Source of the DNA: Myxococcales bacterium
GTDB taxonomy: Bacteria > Myxococcota > Myxococcia > Myxococcales > JAJYLH01
Length of the DNA stretch: 64,000 bases
NCBI GenBank assembly: GCA_021787845.1
Contig: JAJYLH010000002.1
Coordinates: forward strand, 1 to 64,000
Reading direction: 5' to 3'
A program made the position numbers and the translations under genes. The notes beneath the pieces were generated by a model, which saw nothing but the letters and a program-made list of their open reading frames with translations, was not told the DNA's origin and did no database searches. This document shows positions 19,219 through 36,277 of the stretch, one piece after another (positions within the stretch are counted from its first letter, which is position 1; every line of letters begins with the position of its first letter).

Positions 19219-19246
19219 GCGCCCGAGAAGAGCGCGTTCGAACAGA

Positions 19247-19333
19247 GGAGGGGTGCCCGAGCGGCCAAAGGGAGCAGACTGTAAATCTGCCGGGCCATGC
19301 CCTACGGTGGTTCGAATCCACCCCCCTCCACCA
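19247..19333 (+). tRNA. tRNA-Tyr(GTA)
   Basis: The acceptor GGAGGGG pairs with CCCCTCC, ending ACCA. The anticodon stem GCAGA/TCTGC encloses CTGTAAA, giving anticodon GTA. The long variable arm (87 nt total) is typical of bacterial tRNA-Tyr. Confidence 0.95.
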
Positions 19334-19337
19334 CCAA

Positions 19338-19413
19338 GCGGGAATAGCTCAGTTGGCAGAGCGTCAGCCTTCCAAGCTGAATGTCGCGGGTTCGAATCCC
19401 GTTTCCCGCTCCA
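19338..19413 (+). tRNA. tRNA-Gly(TCC)
   Basis: The acceptor GCGGGAA pairs with TTCCCGC, followed by TCCA. The anticodon stem TCAGC/GCTGA encloses CTTCCAA, giving anticodon TCC. Only four bases separate it from tRNA-Tyr. Confidence 0.95.
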
Positions 19414-19505
19414 GCGTTCCGCTTCGAAGAAGGGCGGCGAAGGCTGCCGTCGCCACGCAGGAGAAGAGGCGACGGGCCCCTCGGGGGCCCCCACAGAGAA
19501 AGAGG

Positions 19506-19581
<76 letters not shown>

Positions 19582-19669
19582 CTTCTTCTTCGTCTTGCGA
19601 CGGTGGCCCAAAGGTCGGCCGCTTCTCTTTTCAGGACGGCTCTTCGACGGGCGGGCCGGAGGCGACAAG

Positions 19670-20857
<1,188 letters not shown>

Positions 20858-20942
20858 GGTTCTGGGGCTTTGGCGGTGCTCGAAGGAGGGGTAGCTCTCC
20901 TGCTCGACGTGAGCGGTGCCGCTGTCAGAGGAGAGGTGGAGG

Positions 20943-21095
20943 ATGATCCGGTCGATCGTGACGCTCGAGTGTACGGTCTGCAAGAACCGCAACTACTCGA
21001 CGACCAAGAACAAGCGCACCACCCCGGACAAGCTGCAGTTCTCGAAGTTTTGCAACACGTGCCGCAAGCACACGGTCCACAAGGAGGCGAAGTAG
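20943..21095 (+). CDS. rpmG: 50S ribosomal protein bL33
   Basis: This is a 50-residue protein, [20 protein letters not shown] and onward, ending HKEAK. Two CxxC pairs (CTVC and CNTC) mark the zinc-binding (C+) form of bL33. AGGAGAGG lies six bases before the ATG. Its place between tuf and secE is the conserved position in many bacteria. Confidence 0.95.
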   Translation: MIRSIVTLECTVCKNRNYSTTKNKRTTPDKLQFSKFCNTCRKHTVHKEAK

Positions 21096-21211
21096 GCGGC
21101 TGTCGACGGGCAGTGTTCGGCCTCGCGGACCGGCTTGGGATGGACGCGGCCCGTCGCGGTCGACTAGGCTGCCGGCCGGCGGGTCGGGCCGGACGTCGAG
21201 AACGAGCTCTT

Positions 21212-21287
21212 AGGCCAGTAGCTCCAACGGTAGAGCAGCGGTCTCCAAAACCGCGTGTTGGGGGTTCGAATCCCTCCTGGCCTGCCA
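21212..21287 (+). tRNA. tRNA-Trp(CCA)
   Basis: The acceptor AGGCCAG pairs with CTGGCCT, discriminator G and encoded CCA. The anticodon stem GCGGT/ACCGC encloses CTCCAAA, giving anticodon CCA. tRNA-Trp between rpmG and secE is a widespread arrangement. Confidence 0.95.
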
Positions 21288-21465
21288 CTGTTCGACCGGC
21301 GGCGAGCGCGCCTGTTTCGGCGCGGGAATGCGTCCGCCGGGGCCGGTCGTTCTGGACCGACCGGCGCCTGTCGCGCGCAAGCGTGAGGGGCGTGCTCGGG
21401 GGAGCGAGCGGCAAGGGGAAGACCCGCCCCGAAGGGAGGGGCGGCAGCCTCGTGAAGGAGCCTTG

Positions 21466-21858
21466 GTGTCCACGCAGCGCATCCTGCTCTTCAGCTACAT
21501 CCTCCTCGGGTGGCTCGTCGCGGTCACCCTGGGGAATCTGCTCGACAGCTTGTTCTCCGGCGTGAACGCGCTCGGGCCGTTGAACCACACGGTCTTCGGC
21601 CTCGCGGGGGTGACGTACGCGACGGTGGTCGGCTACGCGGTGGCGCTGGGGCTGGTCATCTATTCGTGGAAGAGCCCGAAGGTGCGGCAGCCGGCGACCC
21701 AGGTGGTGGAGGAGCTGTCGCGGGTCTCCTGGCCGACCTTCGCCGAGACCCGGCAGGCGACCTGGGCGGTGATCATCGCGACGTTGATCTGCGCGGTGCT
21801 GCTCGGCCTGTTCGACTACGGTTGGGGGGCGGTGACCCAGAAGCTCTACAACCCTTAG
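21466..21858 (+). CDS. secE: Preprotein translocase subunit SecE
   Basis: This is a 130-residue membrane protein of the SecYEG channel. Two hydrophobic helices (about 5-22 and 38-60) precede the conserved VVEELSRVSWPTFAETRQAT amphipathic/hinge segment and a final helix (about 103-122), the three-helix form also found in E. coli. The GTG at 21466 follows AAGGAG by five bases. An in-frame TTG one codon earlier is less well placed. It leads into nusG. Confidence 0.92.
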   Translation: MSTQRILLFSYILLGWLVAVTLGNLLDSLFSGVNALGPLNHTVFGLAGVTYATVVGYAVALGLVIYSWKSPKVRQPATQVVEELSRVSWPTFAETRQATWAVIIATLICAVLLGLFDYGWGAVTQKLYNP

Positions 21859-21980
21859 AGCGCGAGAGACCGGGCTCGCCGGCGGGGCGGTGGGCTGAAG
21901 CGCTCCCGGCGGACGGCGGCGCAGCCGTTACCCGAATCGAAGGCGCGTCTCGAGCGCCGTGCTTGGCGGAGTTCTTCCAG

Positions 21981-22514
21981 ATGGCGAAGAAGTGGTACGT
22001 CGTCCACACCTACTCGGGGTTCGAGAACAAGGCGAAGAAGTCGCTGGAGGAGCGGATCAAGCTGGAGAGCCTCGGCGACTCCTTCGGGGAAGTGATGATC
22101 CCGATGGAGAACGTGGTGGAGATGGTGAAGGGGGAGAAGCGCACGAGCAAGCGCAAGTTCTTCCCCGGCTACATCCTGGTGCAGATGGAGATGAACGACC
22201 GCACCAAGCACCTCGTCAAGAACACCCCGAAGGTGACCGGCTTTCTCGGGGGCGACCCGTTGAACCCGATGCCGGTCTCCGAGGCGGAGATCGCCCGGCT
22301 GACGACGCAGGTGCAGGAGGGCACGGCGGCGCCCAAGCCGAAGGTGCAGTTCGCGGAGGGGGACAACGTCCGGGTGATCGACGGGCCCTTCTCCAACTTC
22401 AACGGGATGGTGGAGGAGGTCCAGGCGGACAAGGGCAAGGTCCGGGTGCAGATCAGCATCTTCGGGCGGGCGACCCCGGTCACCCTGGACTTCATGCAGG
22501 TCGAAAAAACGTAA
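21981..22514 (+). CDS. nusG: Transcription termination/antitermination factor NusG
   Basis: This is a 177-residue protein with the NGN domain (about 1-115: KKWYVVHTYSGFENKAKKSL, KRKFFPGYILVQMEM) and the C-terminal KOW domain (about 125-177: GDNVRVIDGPFSNFNGMVEE). It binds RNA polymerase and Rho or S10. It lies in the usual place between secE and rplK. Confidence 0.97.
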   Translation: MAKKWYVVHTYSGFENKAKKSLEERIKLESLGDSFGEVMIPMENVVEMVKGEKRTSKRKFFPGYILVQMEMNDRTKHLVKNTPKVTGFLGGDPLNPMPVSEAEIARLTTQVQEGTAAPKPKVQFAEGDNVRVIDGPFSNFNGMVEEVQADKGKVRVQISIFGRATPVTLDFMQVEKT

Positions 22515-22539
22515 CGATTCCGGGCACTTATCCGTTCGC

Positions 22540-22568
22540 TTGACTTTCGTCCGCGGGCGGGGTAGAGG
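22540..22568 (+). promoter_or_regulatory. Promoter upstream of rplK
   Basis: TTGACT (22540-22545), 17 bp, then TAGAGG (22563-22568) lies between nusG and rplK, giving a leader of about 70 bases. Its -35 and spacer match the promoter at 18937. It corresponds in position to the rplK promoter of E. coli. Confidence 0.6.
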
Positions 22569-22643
22569 CGTCGGCCCCATTTCGGGGGAGACGCCCTTCG
22601 CGCTGGACAGTAGCCCTTCTTTTCAAAGAGGTTCGGAGCCACC

Positions 22644-23090
22644 ATGAAGAAAGTCACCGGCCAGGTCAAGCTGCAGCTTCCCGCGGGGAAGGCGAACCCC
22701 TCGCCGCCCGTCGGTCCGGCGCTGGGGCCGCACGGCGTCAACATCATGGAGTTCTGCAAGCAGTTCAACGCAGCCACCCAGGCGGCGATGAAGGAGCAGC
22801 TCATCATCCCGGTGGTGATGACCATCTACTCCGACCGGTCCTTCACCCTCCAGTTCAAGACCCCGCCGGCGAGCGTCTTGTTGAAGAAGGCGTGCGGGCT
22901 GCACACCGAGAAGAAGAAGGGCTCGGGAGCGCACAAGCCCGGCAAGGAGAAGGTGGGGCAGGTGTCGCGCGCGAAGCTCGAGGAGATCGCGAAGACGAAG
23001 CTGCCGGACATGACGGCCGGGTCGCTGGAGGCGGCGATGAAGTCGGTCGCCGGCACCGCGCGGTCGATGGGCATCGACATCGTCGAGTAG
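22644..23090 (+). CDS. rplK: 50S ribosomal protein uL11
   Basis: This 148-residue protein of the GTPase-associated centre binds 23S r[23 protein letters not shown] and the [10 protein letters not shown] segment are diagnostic. It has GGAG five bases before its ATG and a promoter of its own upstream. Confidence 0.97.
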   Translation: MKKVTGQVKLQLPAGKANPSPPVGPALGPHGVNIMEFCKQFNAATQAAMKEQLIIPVVMTIYSDRSFTLQFKTPPASVLLKKACGLHTEKKKGSGAHKPGKEKVGQVSRAKLEEIAKTKLPDMTAGSLEAAMKSVAGTARSMGIDIVE

Positions 23091-23213
23091 GAAGGCGTCG
23101 GTCAGTGACTGCACCGCACCGCTCCTGGTCCAGTGGAGCGGTGGCGGCTTGCAGGAGCGAGGCGGGGCGGCGGAAGCGGTTTCGTCCCTTTTTCTCGCGA
23201 GGAGGAGCGAGCG

Positions 23214-23918
23214 ATGGCGAAGGCGGGCAAGAAGGTCGTGGCGGCGAAAGGGAAGGTCGACCGGCAGAAGCGCTACTCCGTCGAGGAAGCGGTGAAGCTC
23301 GTCAAGTCGCTCTCCGGCCGGAAGTTCGACGAGAGCGTGGACGTCGCGTTGAACCTGGGGGTGGACCCGAAGCACGCGGACCAGATGGTGCGCGGGGCGG
23401 TGGTGCTGCCGCACGGCATCGGCAAGACGGTCAAGGTGGCGGTCTTCGCCAAGGGAGAGAAGGCGAAGGAAGCGGAGGCGGCGGGCGCGGACGTGGTGGG
23501 CGCCGAGGACCTGGCGCAGAAAATCCAGGGCGGCTTCCTCGACTTCGACAAGACGGTGGCGACCCCGGACCTGATGGGGGTGGTCGGCCGGCTGGGCAAG
23601 GTGCTGGGGCCCCGGGGGCTGATGCCGAACCCGAAGCTCGGGACGGTGACGCAGGACGTGGGTCGGGCGGTGCGGGAGGCGAAGGCCGGCAAGGTCGAGT
23701 ACCGGGTGGAGAAGGCGGGCATCGTCCACGCGCCGGTGGGGAAGGTCTCGTTCCCCGAGGAGAGCCTGCGAGACAACCTGAACGCGCTCATCGAGAGCGT
23801 GATGAAGGCGAAGCCGTCGGGCGCGAAGGGGACGTACCTGAAGGGCGCGTCGCTGTCGACCACGATGGGCCCCGGCGTCCGGCTCGACGCGGTCGCCATC
23901 TCGGCGGCGCACCGGTAG
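23214..23918 (+). CDS. rplA: 50S ribosomal protein uL1
   Basis: This is a 234-residue protein of the L1 stalk. [20 protein letters not shown], then [16 protein letters not shown], are family hallmarks. GGAGGAGCGAGCG precedes the ATG at 23214. uL1 commonly represses its own operon by binding the leader mRNA. Confidence 0.97.
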   Translation: MAKAGKKVVAAKGKVDRQKRYSVEEAVKLVKSLSGRKFDESVDVALNLGVDPKHADQMVRGAVVLPHGIGKTVKVAVFAKGEKAKEAEAAGADVVGAEDLAQKIQGGFLDFDKTVATPDLMGVVGRLGKVLGPRGLMPNPKLGTVTQDVGRAVREAKAGKVEYRVEKAGIVHAPVGKVSFPEESLRDNLNALIESVMKAKPSGAKGTYLKGASLSTTMGPGVRLDAVAISAAHR

Positions 23919-24333
23919 CGGGAGGCGGGAGAAGACAGGCGCGGGCTCTCGAGTGCCCGCGGTTCGAGCGAAGGGCCGGCTGCGCTGCGCGACCGAACGA
24001 ACGGTCCTTCAGGTTCTTTTCGACATCCTGGTCCAAGACAGCAGGTCCGCTCCGCTGTCCTCGACGCGAAGGCCGTGCGGGCCCCGGGTTTCCGGGGCGG
24101 CCGTCGTCGCGAGTGGCGGAGGGTCAAACGGGAGCTCTTTCGGCCTGCCGAGACACCTTGCGGGAACTTTCGCCCTCGTCGAAGAACGGCTGGCGAGGTC
24201 GTGGTCTTTGGGTTTTCGCCTTGGCCAGGGTAAGCCGGAGGGCTCTAGCTGCCCTTTCGGCGCAACCACGCCGCGGCGGCGCTCCAGGAGGGGCATCGCC
24301 GCGAGACGGCCAAGGAAGGAGGTGACGGACAGG
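23919..24333 (+). ncRNA. Candidate uL10 (L10) leader RNA between rplA and rplJ
   Basis: The 415-bp gap has several perfect short stems: CGCGGGC/GCCCGCG at 23940-23961, GACAGC/GCTGTC near 24037-24061 and CCCCGG/CCGGGG near 24083-24098, plus AGGGC/GCCCT near the 3' end. Bacterial rplJ genes are usually preceded by a structured leader to which the L10-L12 complex binds. I could not identify the kink-turn consensus, so this is a placement-based candidate. Confidence 0.4.
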
Positions 24334-24867
24334 ATGAACAGGACCGAAAAGGAAGCGACCGTTCAGGCGCTGCACGAGAAGCTGGCGAAGGCGACCTTCG
24401 TCGCGGCGGTCTCCTTCACGAAGCTCGACGCGCTTTCCACAGTCGAGCTGCGCAAGGGGATGCGCGGCGCGGGCGTCGACTACCAGGTGGTGAAGAACAC
24501 CCTGGCCAAGTTGGCGGCGAAGGGGACGGCGGCGGAGCGGCTCGAGCAGGAGCTCGAGGGGCCGGTCGCGATGGCCATCGGCTATGGCGACATGGTGCAG
24601 TCGGCGAAGACGCTGACCGAGCTGTTCAAGAAGGCGCCGGAAGGCTCGGTGACCATCAAGAAAGCGGTGGCGGAGAAGGAGACCTTCGACCAGAAGGGGG
24701 TCGAGGCGCTCTCCAAGCTGCCGGGGCTGCCGGAGACCCGGGCGATGCTCCTCAGGCTCGTCTCGACGCCGGCGACGCAGATCGCGCGGATTCTCGCGAC
24801 CCCGGCGCAGCAGCTCGCGCGGGCGATTCAGCTCCACAGCGAGAGCGAGGAGAAGGCGGCGGCATAG
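24334..24867 (+). CDS. rplJ: 50S ribosomal protein uL10
   Basis: This is a 177-residue stalk base protein. The N-terminal rRNA-binding part ([13 protein letters not shown]) and a C-terminal helix (about 150-172, [16 protein letters not shown]) that docks L12 dimers are visible. AAGGAGGTGACGGACAGG precedes the ATG. Confidence 0.96.
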   Translation: MNRTEKEATVQALHEKLAKATFVAAVSFTKLDALSTVELRKGMRGAGVDYQVVKNTLAKLAAKGTAAERLEQELEGPVAMAIGYGDMVQSAKTLTELFKKAPEGSVTIKKAVAEKETFDQKGVEALSKLPGLPETRAMLLRLVSTPATQIARILATPAQQLARAIQLHSESEEKAAA

Positions 24868-25022
24868 GGACGGGCTTTTCTTGTCGAACAGGGACGGGCT
24901 TGGCTCTTCGCGAGCGAGCGGGAGCGAGCCCGAGCGAAAAACGAACTCTTGGCCGCAAAGCGTGGAGGACCTCGAGGATGAGGTCGAGGCGGCGGCCGCG
25001 AAAAAGAAGTGGAGAGATAGAG

Positions 25023-25397
25023 ATGGCGGACTTGAACGCGATCGTGGACAGCCTGAGCAGCCTCACCCTGATGGAGGCGGCAACGCTCGTCAGGCAGCTC
25101 GAGGAGAAGTGGGGCGTCTCGGCGGCGGCACCGGTGGCGGTGGCGGCGGCGGGCGGGGCGGCGCTGGCGGCGGCGGTCGAGGAGCAGACCGAGTTCACCG
25201 TGATCCTGGCGGCGGTCGGCGAGAAGAAGATCAACGTGATCAAGGAAGTGCGGACGATCACCGGCCTTGGCTTGAAGGAGGCGAAGGACCTGGTCGAGGG
25301 CGCGCCCAAACCGGTCAAGGAGGGCGTGAACAAGGAAGAGGCGGAGAAGCTGAAGAAGCAGCTCACCGACGTCGGCGCGACGGTGGAGATCAAGTAG
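25023..25397 (+). CDS. rplL: 50S ribosomal protein bL12
   Basis: This is a 124-residue protein: N-terminal dimerisation helices, an Ala-rich hinge (about 33-53) and the globular domain with [20 protein letters not shown] and [20 protein letters not shown]. It binds uL10 and recruits translation factors. Confidence 0.97.
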   Translation: MADLNAIVDSLSSLTLMEAATLVRQLEEKWGVSAAAPVAVAAAGGAALAAAVEEQTEFTVILAAVGEKKINVIKEVRTITGLGLKEAKDLVEGAPKPVKEGVNKEEAEKLKKQLTDVGATVEIK

Positions 25398-25896
25398 CGG
25401 ACAAGAGAGGCGGGCAGCCCGGCGGCCGAACGCAGCGCTGGGCTGTTCGCCGGCTCTTGACGAGTGGTTCGGGGCGGGTGGTGCCGGGGAGTCTGCCCGC
25501 GAAGAGGGCATCGGGTTGCGCGGGCGAATTTCGCCCGATAGGAAGGATGGCAGGACCCGAGAAGCCGAGAGCCGGGTCGAATTTCCCCGAAGAGGAGCGA
25601 GAATCAGTCGCAAACGCCCGAAGCAGAAGGCTCGCGTTTGGCGGGAGGGCGAGACGCGGGTTCTTCGTGAGCAGGACGTCACGGGGCCGACGGCGCTCCT
25701 GAAGAGGAGAGCCGTGGGGTTCGTGACTCTTTCGCGTTTTTGAAGCCGCACGGGCACGACCAGGAAGCTTGGCCGGGGCCGCTCTTCGTAGGAGCGGTCC
25801 CGGGGAGCGAAGCCGGCGAAGGACGAAAGGGAGCCTTGCCGGGACCCCAGGGGCTCTTGCGCACGAGAGCCCTCGTCTCTTTGGAGAGACCGCCAC
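25398..25896 (+). other. 499-bp rplL-rpoB intergenic region
   Basis: No gene fits here. It contains the attenuator-like hairpin at 25678-25741. In E. coli the same interval carries an attenuator and an RNase III site that lower RNA polymerase subunit synthesis relative to ribosomal proteins. Confidence 0.6.
25678..25741 (+). terminator. Terminator-like attenuator upstream of rpoB
   Basis: An outer stem GTCACG (25678-25683)/CGTGAC (25722-25727) encloses an inner stem ACGGC-g-CTCCT/AGGAG-a-GCCGT with a GAAG tetraloop (25701-25704). A T-rich stretch ending TTTTT at 25737-25741 follows. The position, between rplL and rpoB, is where partial termination is known in E. coli. Function here is inferred. 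Confidence 0.55.
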
Positions 25897-30135
<4,239 letters not shown>

Positions 30136-30148
30136 TCGAACGGCGCCC

Positions 30149-30276
30149 ATCCCTCGACGGCGCTCGGGATGAGCGGGAAAGGGCTCGGGCGCTGATCTTG
30201 GGCGGAACCGCGATGGAAGGGCCTGAAGGCCGGGTGCCCGTCCGCTCACCCTGAGCGAAGTCGAAGGGCGAGCGGG
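30149..30276. repeat. TGAGC-family palindromes in the rpoB-rpoC gap
   Basis: A CCCTCGACGGCGCTCGGGATGAGC-type unit at 30149-30177 and an inverted relative CGCTCACCCTGAGCGAAGTCG and onward at 30241-30276 lie in the 200-bp rpoB-rpoC spacer. They match the elements inside the P-type ATPase gene and could fold into hairpins in the rpoBC mRNA. Confidence 0.75.
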
Positions 30277-30335
30277 GCATGTCGCTAGGGGAAGACAAGG
30301 TGCGTGAGCGGGGCTAGGCCCCAGGGAGTCTCCAG

Positions 30336-34571
<4,236 letters not shown>

Positions 34572-34819
34572 GACCGTTGATCGAAGACGGGACGTGGTTT
34601 CCCTGTCGATGATCCGCGGCCGATTTCGCAAACGTTGGGCCACAAGCCAGTCGGATGGACAGTCCCGTCGAGCGCGGTCCTTCGCGCTCGGTGGGCGGTC
34701 CGTCTGAGAAGAGGGCGCGCGGTAGCGGGGGGTGAGGCCGACTCGCCGCCAACCTGAGACTGCGAAACGGAAAAACCCTCGACCTTGATTACGGACGCGT
34801 TGCACCGGAAAGCGAGGCT

Positions 34820-35626
34820 TCACGAGGGCCGAACGGCGTCGCCGAGTGAATAGCACTCGGGACGGCGGTCACGGAGCCGATCGTTGTGGTCGGTGATGCG
34901 CTTTTCCCGAGCGCGGCTGACGTCGATAGTCGCAACCAGAACCTCGTCGCCGGACTCGCCGCCGCGGACGATGATTTCCCCGCGAGGGCCGACGACCTGG
35001 CTGTGGCCGGTGAACCGGAGCGACCTCCCGGCTCGTTCCTCGAGCCCGACGCGATTGGCGGTCGCGACGAAGACGCCGTTCTCGAGCGCTCGCGTGACCA
35101 TCGCGTCTTGGCAGTGGGGCAGGACGAGGTTCGCCGGATGCGCGATGAGGTCGGCGCCGAGGAGCGCGAGGCTCCGCGCCGCCTCGGGGAACATCCAATC
35201 GAAGCAAATCATGATGCCAAGCCGCAGTCCGCCGCCGCCGAAGACGCGGAACGGATCCGGCCCCGGGTCGAAGGCGAGCTTCTCGCGCTCGAACAGATGG
35301 ACCTTGCGGTAGACGCCCCGCACGCCGTCGGGGCCGAGGTACGCCGCGCTGTTGTAGAGCGCGCGTCCGAAACGCTCGGCGATGCCGACGACCAGGGTCG
35401 TGCCGAGCTCGGCGCACCGGCGAACCAGCGCCTCGGTCGACGGACCGGGAATCGGCTCGGCGAGGCGGGCGAGTTCGTCGCGGTCGGCGAAGAGGTATCC
35501 GGTCGTCGCGAGCTCGGGGAGGATCCAGAGGTCCGCCGGCTGCCGCGAAAGCTGCGTGCGGATGTGGGCGAGGTTTCGCTCGACGGCGCCGAGCTCGGGA
35601 TGCGTCTGGAGGAGAGCCACCTGCAT
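34820..35626 (-). CDS. Nitrilase-superfamily carbon-nitrogen hydrolase
   Basis: The 268-residue amidase has the catalytic Glu-Lys-Cys triad: LPELATTGY (Glu38), VYRKVHLFE and GIMICFDWMFPE. The size and motifs match the N-carbamoylputrescine amidase/beta-ureidopropionase-like branch, but the substrate cannot be read. Two ATG codons (35626 and 35635) are possible and neither has a strong ribosome site. It is the last gene of the minus-strand series beyond the 41-bp repeat array and probably has its own promoter. It is convergent with rpoC. Confidence 0.88.
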   Translation of the reverse strand: MQVALLQTHPELGAVERNLAHIRTQLSRQPADLWILPELATTGYLFADRDELARLAEPIPGPSTEALVRRCAELGTTLVVGIAERFGRALYNSAAYLGPDGVRGVYRKVHLFEREKLAFDPGPDPFRVFGGGGLRLGIMICFDWMFPEAARSLALLGADLIAHPANLVLPHCQDAMVTRALENGVFVATANRVGLEERAGRSLRFTGHSQVVGPRGEIIVRGGESGDEVLVATIDVSRAREKRITDHNDRLRDRRPECYSLGDAVRPS

Positions 35627-35683
35627 GGCTCGCATCGTAAGGCGCCCGCGCGGCCGGCGGCAAGCACGGCGAAGCGGCCCCGC

Positions 35684-36274
35684 GCGCCAGAATCGGCGCC
35701 GGAACCTTCCCGAGACGCCCCGGAGTTCCGGAACGGGATCCTCGCGACAGAGAAACGGTCCCGGAGCTCCGGAACGGGATCCTCGCGACGGAGAAGCCGT
35801 CCCGGAGTTCCGGAACGGGATCCTCGCGAAGGAGAAACGGTTCCGGAGTTCCGGAACGGGATCCTCGCGACGGAGAAGCGGTCCCGGAGTTCCGGAACGG
35901 GATCCTCGCGACGGAGAAGCGGTCCCGGAGTTCCGGAACGGGATCCTCGCGACGGAGAAGCGGCCCCGGAGTTCCGGAACGGGATCCTCGCGACGGAGAA
36001 GCGGTCCCGGAGTTCCGGAACGGGATCCTCGCGACGGAGAAACGGTCTCTGGGCGCAGAATCGGGATCTCCGCCTCGACAAAGTGGCCTCGGACCTCCAA
36101 ATCGGGTTCGTCGCCTCGACAAAGCGGCCTCGGGGCCCCGAATCGGGTTCGTCGCCTCGACAAAGCGGCCTCGGGGCCCCGAATCGGGTTTGTCGCCTCG
36201 ACAAAGCGGCCTCGGGGCCCCGAATCGGGTTTGTCGCCTCGACAGAACGGCCTCGGGCGCCAGAATCGGCGCCG
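35684..36274. repeat. 41-bp tandem repeat array (15 cores)
   Basis: Fifteen cores recur with 41-bp spacing from 35694 to 36267 (thirteen intervals of 41 and the first of 40). The central units contain the perfect palindrome GTTCCGGAAC followed by GGGATCCTCGCGACGGAGAAG. The right-hand units have diverged to GGGGCCCCGAATCGGG with TCGCCTCGACAAAGC. Both edges carry the same GCGCCAGAATCGGCGCC. Because 41 is not a multiple of three, all three frames are used in turn, so this is not a coding repeat. There are no unique spacers, so it is not a CRISPR array. Confidence 0.9.
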
Positions 36275-36277
36275 ACG

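Noticed and set aside
35684-36274. Possible CRISPR array
   Set aside because: Units are contiguous 41-mers with no unique spacers, and no cas genes are nearby.
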